Shown here: positions 1-9,748 of the stretch, one piece after another | Numbering within the stretch: position 1 is the stretch's first letter | Layout: every line of letters begins with the position of its first letter | Origin: an uncultured Eubacteriales bacterium | GTDB taxonomy: Bacteria > Bacillota > Clostridia > Lachnospirales > Lachnospiraceae | DNA: 63,784 nucleotides | Direction of reading: 5' to 3' | Assembly (NCBI GenBank): GCA_949292785.1 | Contig: CASFBK010000017.1 | Location: forward strand, 1-63,784 | Notes under the pieces: model-generated | Database searches by the model: none | Told to the model about the DNA's origin: nothing | The model's input: only the letters and a program-made list of their open reading frames with translations | Position numbers and translations under genes: made by a program

Positions 1-25
1 TAAAACATACAAAAGCGAATCATGA

Positions 26-97
26 GGCTCCTTGGTCAAGCGGTTAAGACATCGCCCTTTCACGGCGGTAACACGGGTTCGATTCCCGTAGGAGTCA
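26..97 (+). tRNA. tRNA-Glu (anticodon TTC)
   Basis: This 72-nt cloverleaf has a 7-bp acceptor stem (26-32 with 90-96, including one G-T pair) and discriminator A97. The anticodon loop CTTTCAC gives anticodon TTC, and the T-arm GGTTCGATTCC is canonical. CCA is not encoded. Its own promoter lies off the left edge of the window. Confidence 0.95.
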
Positions 98-121
98 TTT
101 TACTAAATTTACAGAAATGTC

Positions 122-150
122 TTGACGGATGGTTCTGTATTTGTTATAAT
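122..150 (+). promoter_or_regulatory. Sigma-A promoter for tRNA-Cys
   Basis: TTGACG (122-127) and a perfect TATAAT (145-150) are separated by 17 bp and end 12 nt before the mature tRNA-Cys. This is a near-consensus housekeeping promoter, so tRNA-Cys can be transcribed independently of the tRNA-Glu gene upstream. Confidence 0.85.
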
Positions 151-162
151 TGAATAACTTAA

Positions 163-233
<71 letters not shown>

Positions 234-236
234 CTC

Positions 237-271
237 AAAGGTTTCAGAAATTTTTTCTGAAACCTTTTTTT
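237..271 (+). terminator. Rho-independent terminator after tRNA-Cys
   Basis: AAAGGTTTCAGAAA (237-250) is complementary to TTTCTGAAACCTTT (254-267), and the stem runs into a T-run to 271. It closes the tRNA transcription unit before the SDR gene. Confidence 0.9.
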
Positions 272-324
272 AGATAAAATATATAATTTATTAAGGAAAT
301 ATAAGTGTATAAATGGAGAAAATA

Positions 325-1074
325 ATGAAATACGTGTTGATTACCGGTGGGACGAGTGGAATTGGATATGCCTTAGCTGAGAAGTTTGCAAAAGAAGGCT
401 ATAATATTGTGATTGCGGCATCTAATAAAGAACGATTAAAAGAAACAAAAGAGAAATTGCAGAAAAAGTACGCTGTTTCAGTGTATGTATATCAGCAGGA
501 CTTAGCAAAGCTTGGTGGTGCAAAAGAGCTTTATCATAACATAAAGAGGGATAACATAGAAATAGACATTTTGGTAAATAATGCAGGATATGGGCAGATT
601 GGTGCCACCGAGGAAGTGGATTTCCAAAAGGACCAGGGATTAATGATATTAAATATGATAAGCCTTACGGAATTGTGTAAACTGTTTTTGCAGGACATGT
701 ATCGGCGAAAAAGAGGAAAAATCCTAAATGTTGCCTCAACCGGAGCTTTTCAACCGGGACCATATACCGCAACGTATTATGCAAGTAAATCCTATGTGTT
801 AAGCTATAGCAGAGCAATTCGCCAGGAGGCAAAGAGAAAAGGAGTACAGGTATGTACACTATGCCCTGGAACCACAGACACAGAATTTTTCCATAAGACC
901 GGAAGAGAGACACCAAGGGGAGCCATGTCTCCGGAAAAAACAGCAGAGTATGCTTATAGAAAATTAATGAAAAATAAAGAGGTGGCAGTTCCGGGAATTT
1001 TGAATCAATTTTTTCGTATTTTTCCGGTAAAAATCAAGATTTTTTGTGTGGAATTGATAAAAAAGAAAAAATAA
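325..1074 (+). CDS. Short-chain dehydrogenase/reductase (SDR family)
   Basis: This is a classical SDR of about 249 residues, predicted to be a cytosolic NAD(P)-dependent oxidoreductase of unknown substrate. Visible signatures are the nucleotide-binding motif TGGTSGIG (residues 7-14), NNAG (85-88), catalytic Ser138 and the Tyr151-x3-Lys155 pair. The motif PGTTDTEF follows the catalytic block, as in the DltE/YciK-like 'classical' subgroup. An in-frame ATG exists at 313, but GGAG sits 6 nt before the ATG at 325, so I chose 325. The C-terminus is hydrophobic with a Lys-rich tail, hinting at membrane association. It is followed by lrgA-like and lrgB-like genes with no clear functional link. The family is certain; the substrate is not. 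Confidence 0.9.
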   Translation: MKYVLITGGTSGIGYALAEKFAKEGYNIVIAASNKERLKETKEKLQKKYAVSVYVYQQDLAKLGGAKELYHNIKRDNIEIDILVNNAGYGQIGATEEVDFQKDQGLMILNMISLTELCKLFLQDMYRRKRGKILNVASTGAFQPGPYTATYYASKSYVLSYSRAIRQEAKRKGVQVCTLCPGTTDTEFFHKTGRETPRGAMSPEKTAEYAYRKLMKNKEVAVPGILNQFFRIFPVKIKIFCVELIKKKK

Positions 1075-1150
1075 TGCATAAAATCACGTACATGGTTTGA
1101 CGAATGGAGAAAAAAGGTATAGCATAAAGAAATTGAAAGGAAGTAGGACA

Positions 1151-1513
1151 ATGAAGTATTTAAGACAATTTTTTATTATTATGCTAATATCGTTTTTGGG
1201 TGAAGTTTTAAAATGGCTGATTCCGTTACCGATTCCGGCAAGTATTTATGGATTGGTATTAATGCTCGTGGCATTATGCACGGGAATTATTACAGTAGAA
1301 AAGGTAGAAGAGGCAAGCACCTTTTTCATAGAAATTATGCCGGTAATGTTTATTCCGGCATCTGTGGGATTACTGGACAGCTGGGGAGAATTAAAAAGCA
1401 TTATTCTTCCAATCGGTATTATTATTATCGTCAGTACCATTGTAGTTATGGGGGTAACAGGGATGATAACGCAGGGAATAATAAAATTAGAAAAGAGGAA
1501 AAAAAATGAATAA
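1151..1513 (+). CDS. lrgA: LrgA/CidA-family membrane protein
   Basis: A predicted 120-residue integral membrane protein with about four hydrophobic segments. It has the LrgA/CidA hallmark near the N-terminus, where a PLPIPASIYGLVLM-like segment follows the first helix. LrgA and LrgB homologues were first described as holin/antiholin-like proteins affecting autolysis; in bacilli related pairs transport pyruvate. A TTG codon at 1097 could extend the frame, but the ATG at 1151 has AAAGGAAG upstream and starts directly in the conserved first helix. It overlaps the lrgB-like gene by 8 nt, so the two are translationally coupled. Whether this pair acts in lysis control or small-acid transport cannot be told from the sequence. 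Confidence 0.88.
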   Translation: MKYLRQFFIIMLISFLGEVLKWLIPLPIPASIYGLVLMLVALCTGIITVEKVEEASTFFIEIMPVMFIPASVGLLDSWGELKSIILPIGIIIIVSTIVVMGVTGMITQGIIKLEKRKKNE

Positions 1514-2198
1514 TTTGATGCAGGAATCCATATTTTTTGGTATGGCAATCAGCCTTTTTTCATACGAAATCGGTCTGTTGGTGAAAAGAAAATTAAAGAA
1601 AGCGATTTTTAATCCTCTTTTGATATCGGTGGCGGTAGTAATCATATTTTTGCTAGTATTTCATATAGATTACGAAACCTATAACAGCGGTGCAAAGTAT
1701 TTAAGTTATTTGCTGACACCTGCCACAGTCTGCCTGGCAGTTCCGTTATATCAGCAGCTTCATTTATTAAAGCAGAATGCGAAGGCAGTAATTTTGGGAA
1801 TATTAAGTGGAGTAATTACCAGTCTTACCTGTGTATTTCTGTTAAGTAAATTATTTGGATTGAATCACCAGCAATATGTAACTATGCTGCCGAAATCTAT
1901 TACAACAGCAATCGGCATGGGCGCAGCAGAGGAAATGGGCGGAATCGTTACAATTACAGTATCCTCCATTATTATTACCGGAATTCTTGGAAATGTGATG
2001 GCGGAGCTTATCTGTAAACTGTTTCGCATTACAGACCCGGTGGCAAAGGGAATCGCAATCGGAACATCAGCCCATGCAGTGGGAACAGCAAAGGCTTTGG
2101 AAATGGGAGAGGTGGAAGGTGCTATGAGCAGCCTGGCAATCGCAGTTGCAGGTCTTTTGACAGTCATTATGGCATCTTTTTATGCAAATCTTATGTAA
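1506..2198 (+). CDS. lrgB: LrgB/CidB-family membrane protein
   Basis: A 230-residue, mostly hydrophobic protein matching the LrgB family in length and order after LrgA. Family-like segments include LLTPATVCLAVPLYQQ in the middle, LPKSITTAIGMGAAEEMGG around residues 127-145, and AIGTSAHAVGTAKALEMGE near residues 185-203. Many transmembrane helices are predicted. It forms the partner of the preceding LrgA-like protein, with overlapping reading frames. No LytSR-type regulator gene lies in the window. The family is secure. The physiological role, whether modulation of murein hydrolases or pyruvate-type transport, is inferred from family knowledge only. Confidence 0.9.
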   Translation: MNNLMQESIFFGMAISLFSYEIGLLVKRKLKKAIFNPLLISVAVVIIFLLVFHIDYETYNSGAKYLSYLLTPATVCLAVPLYQQLHLLKQNAKAVILGILSGVITSLTCVFLLSKLFGLNHQQYVTMLPKSITTAIGMGAAEEMGGIVTITVSSIIITGILGNVMAELICKLFRITDPVAKGIAIGTSAHAVGTAKALEMGEVEGAMSSLAIAVAGLLTVIMASFYANLM

Positions 2199-2266
2199 AA
2201 TATAATTTGCAATCTTTTAGGGCAGTGATATAATAAAAATAAGAAAAACAGACAGGAGTGGGGAAC

Positions 2267-2848
2267 ATGATTATTACGATTGGAAGAGAGTTTGGGAGCT
2301 GTGGACATATTATTGGGAAAAAACTTGCGCAGAGGCTGGGAATTAAGTATTACGATAAAGAATCTATGGCAGCGGAAGCCAAAAAATCCGACAAATATGA
2401 AGAGTTGAAGGCTTTTTATGAAGAGGAACCTGTAAACAGTCTTTTGTATGTAATTGCACTTGACAGTGGTTCCGGAAAACATGGCGAGGTGCCATTTGAA
2501 TTTATTCGCCAGCTTGCCGCAAAGGAAGACTGCGTTATTGTAGGAAGATGTGGAAACTATATTTTGAGAGATAATCCTGACATGACAAGTGTATTCGTAC
2601 ATGCGCCGCAGGAATATCGTATTCAAAAGACTGCAGAGGACCGTAATATCAGTATGACGAAGGCACAAAGACTGGTAGAAAAGGAAGATAAGGCAAGAGC
2701 AGGATTCCACAAATACTATGCCGATGAAATTTGGAATTGTACGGATGGTTATCATCTTACCATTGACAGTAGTGTAGTGGGGATTGATGGAGCAGTAGAT
2801 TTAATCATGGATTTTGTAGATAGAAAAGAAACTATGAGAAGAAAATAG
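2267..2848 (+). CDS. Cytidylate kinase-like family protein
   Basis: A protein of about 193 residues beginning MIITIGREFGSCGHIIGKKLA. This pattern is typical of the cytidylate-kinase-like (PF13189) proteins common in Clostridia. The segment GREFGSCGHIIGKK occupies the P-loop position, and VIVGRCGNYIL lies in the middle. The usual strict GxxGxGK[ST] P-loop is replaced, as in this family. The usual role (nucleoside-monophosphate phosphorylation) is unproven for the group. A GTG at 2258 is in frame, but AGGAG (2254-2258) is ideally placed for the ATG at 2267, so I chose the ATG. It appears monocistronic, with a GC-rich hairpin shortly after the stop codon. Confidence 0.85.
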   Translation: MIITIGREFGSCGHIIGKKLAQRLGIKYYDKESMAAEAKKSDKYEELKAFYEEEPVNSLLYVIALDSGSGKHGEVPFEFIRQLAAKEDCVIVGRCGNYILRDNPDMTSVFVHAPQEYRIQKTAEDRNISMTKAQRLVEKEDKARAGFHKYYADEIWNCTDGYHLTIDSSVVGIDGAVDLIMDFVDRKETMRRK

Positions 2849-2865
2849 AATCCGGTATAAAGTTT

Positions 2866-2900
2866 TACAGCCGCTGACGGGGGTAACGCCAGCGGCTGTA
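2866..2900 (+). terminator. Strong hairpin after the cytidylate-kinase-like gene (no T-run)
   Basis: TACAGCCGCTG (2866-2876) pairs perfectly with CAGCGGCTGTA (2890-2900) around a G-rich loop. No T-tract follows, so it may act as an mRNA 3' barrier or weak terminator rather than a textbook terminator. The rest of the gap to 3108 is AT-rich. It holds a TATAAA (3056-3061) that may be the -10 box of the amylase gene; I found no convincing -35. Confidence 0.5.
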
Positions 2901-3108
2901 AGCATGTAAAGGGAGATAATTATAAAAAACAGAAATAAAAAATTTCCATAACTATCATAACTTTATATTGCAAAAATTTGAATATAAAATTTCTTGGAAA
3001 CATGTTGTAAATTTGAGAACTCCATTTTTGTGTATTGTGAGAGCCCTTTTTCAAGTATAAAATAAGTTTTAGATGTAAAGGAGATGGAAAAAGGAGGATT
3101 TTTTTACT

Positions 3109-6100
3109 ATGAAATGGAAACATCAAGGCGTGAGGAGAGCAATAGGACTGTTAACAGCAGCAGTAATGTTGTTCTCCTTCGTGCTGTCAAATGATACACT
3201 TATGACAGCAAAAGCAAACAATGGGGAATATAACGGACCGACAGTAAGTGCAAGTGGCGTTACTTTTTACTATCATGATGATACAAATTCACTTACAAAC
3301 GTTTATATGAAGGGAAGCTGGGATGGAAGCTGGGGAGCGCATATTCCATTAACAAATAATGGAAATGGCGACTGGAGCGTAACAGTACCATTCAGTGGCA
3401 GCGGAGTAACAGGCGTAGAAGCGTTTTATGGTGATGGAACACCAGGAGGTATAAGTGGTACTACAAGTGTTGCTTTTGACAGAGGGACAAGCTATGAATA
3501 TGGATTTGAAGATAATATAGGGGGAAATTGGCTAAGCTCAGATGGTGTAAATAATCCTATTAGCAGCGGTGGCAATTCTAAAATCGTAGGAAGTCCGGAA
3601 GTATCCGCAGACAGTATAAAGCTGTATTATTATCCGGAACATGGAACATACCCAAACATGACTGTAAAATATCGTGTACAGGGAAGTTCTACCGATTGGG
3701 CAAATGCAGATTCTGTAGCAATGAGCTTAGATAGCACTTATACCGCTATTTTATCTGCAACTATTAATACATCTTCATTATCTCAGGGAACCTATGAGTA
3801 TAAGCTGTATAATGGAGCTTCAGAAGTAACGGATAATCTGGTTGAGACTCAGACATTCCAAGTTGGAAATGTTCCGGCAGAAGACCCGACCGTAAAGAGC
3901 CCGGTAGTAAATGGAAATGAAGTAACCTTTAATATTTATGCACCAACAGCAAAGACAGTAACCGTAAAAGGTGAAATGACCGGAACTACCTGGCCGGAAA
4001 AGGCATTAACGAAAAATGATGCTACCGGTTATTGGAGTCTTACTATGACTGATGTTCCAAAGGGAACCTATGAGTATGGATTTATGGTAGACAATGCCTG
4101 GACAGCAGATAAGTTGAACCCGGAAAAGGCTGCTAATGGAAATAATACATTTACTATAACCACAGAATTGGTGACTTCTGTAAAGAGTCCGGTTGTAAAT
4201 GCCTGGGGAACTACGTTCAATTACTATGCACCAAGTGCAGACAGCGTACAGCTCGCGGGAGATATGACAAGCTGGCAGACAGGCGCCCTCGATATGATTA
4301 AGGATTCCAATGGTTATTGGACAATCACGATTCCAAATCAGGCAGCAGGAGAATATGGATATAAATTTATCGTAGATGGAAGTGATTGGAAGGCAGACCC
4401 ATTAAATTCAGAAGTGGCTGCAGGCAGTGATAACAGCAAATTAACAATAACTGGAACAGAATCCGGTATCAGCCCTGTTGTTAATGGTACAAGTGTAACC
4501 TTTGTATATCCGGAAAATCCAAAAACTTCTGATAAGGTAACACTTGCAGGAGATTTGACTACACCTCAATGGGGAGACAGTCAAGAAGAACTAACTTACG
4601 ATAACACTGCAAAACAGTGGAAATATACCAAGACGGTTACTCCGGGAAGCTATGCATATAAGTTTATCAAAAATGCAGGTGAATGGATTAATGACCCGTC
4701 AAATAATGAAACTACTGCAGATGGAAACAACAAACTGTTGATAGCAGGACTTGCAAATGCAGCTCTTCAGGCAGAAAAAGGTGTTGCAACAGCTCTTCCG
4801 GAAACCGTAAAATACTATGCTGGTGACGGAACAGAGCATCAGGTAGAAGTAGAATACAGTGTTCCGGCAGGAACTGACGGAGTTACCATTACAGATGGTA
4901 AGATTACCGTAGCAAAGTCAGTTACCGCAACAAGCATTGCAGTGAAAATGACAGCAGGCACCTACGAAGCAACATTAACAGTAACACCGGTAGATGCTAT
5001 CTATAACTATACGATTTACTATTTTGACAAGAATCATCAGTCTGCAGATGAGGCAGATTTATGGATGTGGGAAAATAATGGAGCACCAGGTGCAGCATTT
5101 GATTTCGCAGGAACGGAAGTATTATCCGATGGAAGAACATGGTTAAAAGCTAATATATCTGTATCTTATACGGATTTAGGAATTATTGCACGTTCCAGAG
5201 GAGAATGGAGCTGGCAGGGACCGGATGTATATTACACTAATACCAATAAAGATAAAAATGTAACATTATATCTGGTGGCAGATGATACAACTGCATATAC
5301 AGAACTGCCAAAGATTGTAGAAACAAAAGACCGCTATGCAATGATTGAATATGTACGTTCCGCCGGAGATTATGACAACTGGTATCTGTACACATGGAAT
5401 AGTGGATTCGGAAGTGAAGTAGATGTTCCGTTGACCGAAATCAATGGAAAGCAGTACTTTGTAGTACCAATTAAGAAAACAACCAAGAGCCTTTCCTTTG
5501 TTGTTCATAGAGTGGATGGAGACAATACATGGGCAGAAAAGGATGGTGGAGATAACAGTCTTTCTACACCATTAGACCAGACCGTAATAAAAGCAATCTA
5601 TACCCAGGGAGAAGGTATTACCTACACGTATCCGGCAAACATGGGATATAAGTTAGACACTAAAAATAACAGAGTAGGATTCTTCTACCGTGATGATGAT
5701 TTGGTATTAGACGGAAGCCTTAATACACTGGCAGGAAAAGTCCAGGTAGAAGTTGACGGTAATTTGTTTGACATGACCTATGATGTAGATACTGACCGGT
5801 TCGTATATTATTATGAGAGCCTGACAGAGGGTGACCACTATTATCGTTACTATGTAAACGGAGAGTGGAAGCTGGATGCATACAATGAAAGAGTAGAAGA
5901 AAGATTGCCGTTCGTCAAAGGTGCAGATAATGACCTTACAGATAGCACCAAGGGCGCAAATGGTGATTTGGTAGAATACTCTGTTTATACCTACAAGAAG
6001 TATGCTGCTTCTGCAACCGCAGAATTTTCACAGAAGACAGTAGATTATACACAGAACTCTGTATTAAAGGTTACAGTACCACAGGTAGATGACATGGAGG

Positions 6101-7857
6101 TTTCTGCAGTTACAGCAGATATCTCTGCATTAGGCGGAAGCAGTGAATTTGTCATTGACCCACAGTTAATGGCAGGAACTGTTGCAGTAAATGAAAATGT
6201 TAAGGTTGGAACTTATACGATTCCAATTATTGTAAAAGACCAGTTTGAAAATGAATATGCTGCATCAGCAGATATTACAGTAACAGAAAAGACAGGAAAT
6301 GATTTTGACTGGGATGAAGCAATTATTTACTTTATGGTAACAGACCGTTTTAATGATGGAAATACCTCTAATAATGCAGGAGTAGAAAAAGATAATCCAT
6401 CCGGTTACCATGGAGGAGATTTTGCAGGAGTAACACAAAAACTGGATTATTTAAAAGATTTGGGCATCAATACCATTTGGATTACACCGATTGTAGATAA
6501 CATTGATGATGCGCTTACGACAGATGTAGCAGGTATTACTTCTCATGGATATCATGGCTACTGGGCAAAAGACTTTACAACCTTAGACCCGACACTGGGA
6601 ACAGAAGAAGAATTTAAGACCTTAATCAATGAAGCACACAGCCGCGGCATTAAGATTATGGTAGACGTAGTACTGAATCATGCAGGTTACAACACAGAAG
6701 ATGTCTTTGGAGATATGATTCGCAGCAATGCAGATACCGTATCCGGAGATGACCAGTTAGCACCGCTTTCCGGACTTCCTGACTTTGCAACAGAAAAGGC
6801 AGAAGTAAGAAATCAGCTGGTAGCATGGCAGACTGCATGGATGACAAATTATGATATTGATTACTTCCGTGTAGATACTGTAAAACACGTAGAAGATACA
6901 ACATGGAAGGCATTTAAGAATTCTTTGACAGAAGCAAATCCGGAATTCAAGATGATTGGAGAATACTCTGGTGCAGGATATACCTTTGATGGAGGACAGC
7001 TTGGAACCGGACAGATGGATTCCATTCTGGACTTTGACTTCAATGACTTTGGACAGCAGTTCGTAACCGGAAGCTTAAGCAAAATAGAAAACAGCTTAGA
7101 GCAGAGAAATGCAACAATTAATAATACTGCAACATTAGGAAGCTTCTTAAGCAGCCATGATGAAGATAGCCTTGTTTATAAACTGATTAACGAAAATGGT
7201 TTGACTGAGGAAGAAGCATTGAAAAAAGCAATGGTAGCAGCGTCCTTACAGATTACAGCAAAAGGACAGCCGGTTATCTATTACGGAGAAGAAATCGGAC
7301 TGTATGGAGCAAACAATTATCCATATCAGACCAACCGTTACGACTTTGACTGGAGCAAGGTGACAGCAGATAATACGATACTGAATCACTATAAGGCTCT
7401 TCTTGCGGCAAGAAATGCTTACACAGATACCTTTGCAAAGGGAACCAGAACCAGTCTGAAGGTGAGCGACGAAGAAGGATATTTAGTATTTGATCGCGTA
7501 TATAACGGACAGCATGTGGTAACAGCACTGAATATTACAGATGAGGCAAAGAACATTACCTTTGAGTTAAGCAACACAGCAATAGACGGTGTATATAACA
7601 ATGTTATCACTGCAGGATATGGTGACGGAAGCAAGATTACAGGAACAACAGTAACGCTTACCATTCCACCAGCATCTAAGGGTGGTACCTACATGTTTGC
7701 ATATGCAGATTCTAAAGAAGCAGCAGTACAGGCTCCAAGTTCTTCCGAGGGAACTGTAAAAACAGGAGATGCTACGCAGACAGCAGGATTCATTCTGATT
7801 GTTTTATCTGCAGCAGCAGTAATGGCTGAGGTAAAACGGAGAAAAAGATACTGCTAG
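3109..7857 (+). CDS. Large modular extracellular alpha-amylase/amylopullulanase (GH13), surface-anchored
   Basis: A 1582-residue starch-degrading surface enzyme. A signal peptide ends near AKA36. A CBM26-like starch-binding region (about 43-150) comes next, then three E-set/CBM48-like repeats starting near 263, 359 and 454, each opening with SPVVN. A Big-like stretch and two pullulanase-type CBM41 (PUD) modules (about 630-735 and 744-845) follow, then another beta-sandwich (850-960). The GH13 barrel covers about 1065-1470. Catalytic residues are nucleophile D1256 (in YFRVDT), acid/base E1285 (in IGEYSG) and D1351 (in SSHDED). The C-terminus has KTGD (1551-1554), a hydrophobic helix and a basic tail, a wall-sorting-like end. 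AGGAGG precedes the ATG. It likely feeds maltodextrins to the importer downstream. Alpha-1,4 versus alpha-1,6 specificity is not resolved. Confidence 0.9.
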   Translation: MKWKHQGVRRAIGLLTAAVMLFSFVLSNDTLMTAKANNGEYNGPTVSASGVTFYYHDDTNSLTNVYMKGSWDGSWGAHIPLTNNGNGDWSVTVPFSGSGVTGVEAFYGDGTPGGISGTTSVAFDRGTSYEYGFEDNIGGNWLSSDGVNNPISSGGNSKIVGSPEVSADSIKLYYYPEHGTYPNMTVKYRVQGSSTDWANADSVAMSLDSTYTAILSATINTSSLSQGTYEYKLYNGASEVTDNLVETQTFQVGNVPAEDPTVKSPVVNGNEVTFNIYAPTAKTVTVKGEMTGTTWPEKALTKNDATGYWSLTMTDVPKGTYEYGFMVDNAWTADKLNPEKAANGNNTFTITTELVTSVKSPVVNAWGTTFNYYAPSADSVQLAGDMTSWQTGALDMIKDSNGYWTITIPNQAAGEYGYKFIVDGSDWKADPLNSEVAAGSDNSKLTITGTESGISPVVNGTSVTFVYPENPKTSDKVTLAGDLTTPQWGDSQEELTYDNTAKQWKYTKTVTPGSYAYKFIKNAGEWINDPSNNETTADGNNKLLIAGLANAALQAEKGVATALPETVKYYAGDGTEHQVEVEYSVPAGTDGVTITDGKITVAKSVTATSIAVKMTAGTYEATLTVTPVDAIYNYTIYYFDKNHQSADEADLWMWENNGAPGAAFDFAGTEVLSDGRTWLKANISVSYTDLGIIARSRGEWSWQGPDVYYTNTNKDKNVTLYLVADDTTAYTELPKIVETKDRYAMIEYVRSAGDYDNWYLYTWNSGFGSEVDVPLTEINGKQYFVVPIKKTTKSLSFVVHRVDGDNTWAEKDGGDNSLSTPLDQTVIKAIYTQGEGITYTYPANMGYKLDTKNNRVGFFYRDDDLVLDGSLNTLAGKVQVEVDGNLFDMTYDVDTDRFVYYYESLTEGDHYYRYYVNGEWKLDAYNERVEERLPFVKGADNDLTDSTKGANGDLVEYSVYTYKKYAASATAEFSQKTVDYTQNSVLKVTVPQVDDMEVSAVTADISALGGSSEFVIDPQLMAGTVAVNENVKVGTYTIPIIVKDQFENEYAASADITVTEKTGNDFDWDEAIIYFMVTDRFNDGNTSNNAGVEKDNPSGYHGGDFAGVTQKLDYLKDLGINTIWITPIVDNIDDALTTDVAGITSHGYHGYWAKDFTTLDPTLGTEEEFKTLINEAHSRGIKIMVDVVLNHAGYNTEDVFGDMIRSNADTVSGDDQLAPLSGLPDFATEKAEVRNQLVAWQTAWMTNYDIDYFRVDTVKHVEDTTWKAFKNSLTEANPEFKMIGEYSGAGYTFDGGQLGTGQMDSILDFDFNDFGQQFVTGSLSKIENSLEQRNATINNTATLGSFLSSHDEDSLVYKLINENGLTEEEALKKAMVAASLQITAKGQPVIYYGEEIGLYGANNYPYQTNRYDFDWSKVTADNTILNHYKALLAARNAYTDTFAKGTRTSLKVSDEEGYLVFDRVYNGQHVVTALNITDEAKNITFELSNTAIDGVYNNVITAGYGDGSKITGTTVTLTIPPASKGGTYMFAYADSKEAAVQAPSSSEGTVKTGDATQTAGFILIVLSAAAVMAEVKRRKRYC

Positions 7858-7947
7858 GAATTTTAGCTAGAATAAAATAAATAATAGATTCGGGTGTCCG
7901 GGGTGTCTCCTGTGGCACCCGAATCTTAAATGTAAGGAGAGAAATAT

Positions 7948-9690
7948 ATGAACTTTGCAGAGATTTACCATAAGACAGAACCACCATATTGTTATCCGCG
8001 CAATGAACGGGAAATGATTGTAAATATTAAGACCGGATATGACGTGGAACGTGTATGGATTTGCTATGGAGACCCATACAGCAACGGTATTGCCGGAGGA
8101 GCAGAGGGCTGGAGTGGAACAGAGGAAGAGATTATTTATAAAAAGGATTTGAAGTATCAGAGATTTTGGACCACTACGGTTATTCCGGAATACAAGAGAC
8201 TGAAATATTATTTTATATTGGAGAGTAATGGTGAACGCTATTACTATTATGAAGATGGTATTATCAATGGAGAACAGCAGAAACTTTCCGCAAAGATGTT
8301 TCAGTATTTCATATTCCCATGGATGAATCCTTCCGATATTGCAAAAACACCGGACTGGGTCAACCATATGGTCTGGTATCAAATTTTTCCAGACCGGTTC
8401 TGCAATGGTAATCCTGCGAGAAATTCCGAACAGGTGAAGCCATGGAAGAAGGGAAAGGTAAGAAATGAAGACTTCTATGGCGGGGACCTGGAAGGGATTA
8501 TTGAAAAGCTGGACTATCTAAAAGATTTAGGTGTAACGGGGATTTATCTGACGCCGATTTTTGAATCTCCGTCTACACACAAGTATGACACAAAGAATTA
8601 TATGGAAATTGACCGTCAGTTTGGGGATAAGGAAGTGTTTGGACGCCTGGTGGAAGAGATGCACCGTCGGGACATGAAGATTATGCTAGATGGCGTGTTC
8701 AACCACTGTGGTACCAGTTTCCCTTTCTGGAAAGATGTTGTAGAAAAGGGACCAAAATCTCCATATTTTGACTGGTTCATGGTGCACAAATGGCCGTTTG
8801 ATACGACGGTATGGGATACAAGAGATGGAAAATATGACTCCTTCGCTTTTGCAGCAGGAATGCCGAAGCTGAACACCAATAATCCGGAAGTAGTTGCTTA
8901 TTTCCGGAAGGTATGCAGTTATTGGGTGGAAAACTTCAATATTGACGGAATACGGTTTGACGTGGGAAATGAGGTTTCCCACCAGTTCTTAAAGACCATA
9001 AGGCAAACTGTGAAAAAGATGAAGCCGGATATTTATTTATTGGGAGAAATCTGGCATGATGCTTCACCGTGGCTGCTGGGTGATGAGTATGATTCTGTTA
9101 TGAATTATCCTTTAACCAGCAGTATCAATGACTTTTGGGTAGACAAGAGTTTGACGAAGGAAGATTTTGAACATACCATTAACCGTTGTTATACTATGTA
9201 TATGCAGCAGAATAACAATGTCTTGTTTAACCTTTTGGATTCTCATGATACGGACCGTTTGTTTTCCAGAACAGGAAATGAGGATGCATTTTATCAGGAA
9301 TTATGCGTACTCTTTACCATGCCGGGAAGTCCATGTATCTTTTATGGAACGGAGATTGCCATGGAAGGCGGTCATGACCCGGATTGCAGACGTTGTATGC
9401 CATGGGACGACATTGAGGCAGGCGTATACCAGGAAAGAATTGATCAGATGAAGAAGCTGATTACATTGCGAAAAGAGGAAGAGACATTTCGCAGCCTTCA
9501 TTTTCATTTTCCGAATGAGATACCTAATCCACGGGTGATTGAATATATTAAACTGGATTGGGAACATAAGCTGTTTGTATATATGAATTGTTCCGACCAG
9601 GCAGAGGAAATACCGGAAAGAGAAATACTGTTTTCCAGAAAATATGAAAATGGAAAACTGTTGCCGGGAGGAGTCCTGATTCAAAAATAA
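7948..9690 (+). CDS. Cytosolic neopullulanase/cyclomaltodextrinase-type GH13 (CBM34-GH13_20)
   Basis: A 580-residue GH13 enzyme with no signal peptide, so it is probably cytosolic. Residues 1-125 form a CBM34-like N-domain, usual for maltogenic amylases, neopullulanases and cyclomaltodextrinases. The barrel opens with YQIFPDRFCNGNP. Catalytic residues are D338 (in GIRFDVGNE), E367 (in LLGEIW) and D434 (in LDSHDTDR). The RFDVGNE sequence is typical of the GH13_20 subgroup. It would cut imported maltodextrins or cyclodextrins to maltose and glucose. It lies 90 nt after the surface amylase and is closed by a rho-independent terminator. The family call is strong; the exact product profile is not visible. 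Confidence 0.92.
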   Translation: MNFAEIYHKTEPPYCYPRNEREMIVNIKTGYDVERVWICYGDPYSNGIAGGAEGWSGTEEEIIYKKDLKYQRFWTTTVIPEYKRLKYYFILESNGERYYYYEDGIINGEQQKLSAKMFQYFIFPWMNPSDIAKTPDWVNHMVWYQIFPDRFCNGNPARNSEQVKPWKKGKVRNEDFYGGDLEGIIEKLDYLKDLGVTGIYLTPIFESPSTHKYDTKNYMEIDRQFGDKEVFGRLVEEMHRRDMKIMLDGVFNHCGTSFPFWKDVVEKGPKSPYFDWFMVHKWPFDTTVWDTRDGKYDSFAFAAGMPKLNTNNPEVVAYFRKVCSYWVENFNIDGIRFDVGNEVSHQFLKTIRQTVKKMKPDIYLLGEIWHDASPWLLGDEYDSVMNYPLTSSINDFWVDKSLTKEDFEHTINRCYTMYMQQNNNVLFNLLDSHDTDRLFSRTGNEDAFYQELCVLFTMPGSPCIFYGTEIAMEGGHDPDCRRCMPWDDIEAGVYQERIDQMKKLITLRKEEETFRSLHFHFPNEIPNPRVIEYIKLDWEHKLFVYMNCSDQAEEIPEREILFSRKYENGKLLPGGVLIQK

Positions 9691-9698
9691 AGTATAAG

Positions 9699-9735
9699 AT
9701 AAGTCCACGTACAAGCGTATGTGGACTTATTTTTA
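9699..9735 (+). terminator. Rho-independent terminator after the neopullulanase gene
   Basis: ATAAGTCCAC (9699-9708) pairs perfectly with GTGGACTTAT (9721-9730) and is followed by TTTTTA. It separates the two-gene amylase unit from the maltodextrin importer operon. Confidence 0.88.
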
Positions 9736-9748
9736 CGAAAAACACAGA

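Noticed and set aside
1151-2198. LrgA/LrgB as a toxin-antitoxin or phage lysis cassette
   Set aside because: The pair is a common chromosomal membrane system, with no phage genes nearby.
2866-2900. Riboswitch in the leader of the large amylase gene
   Set aside because: There is only a simple perfect hairpin without conserved side elements, and it lies just after the previous stop codon.
9167-9451. Extra reading frames inside the large enzyme genes
   Set aside because: They lie wholly inside genes with clear catalytic motifs, lack ribosome sites and show no domain features.
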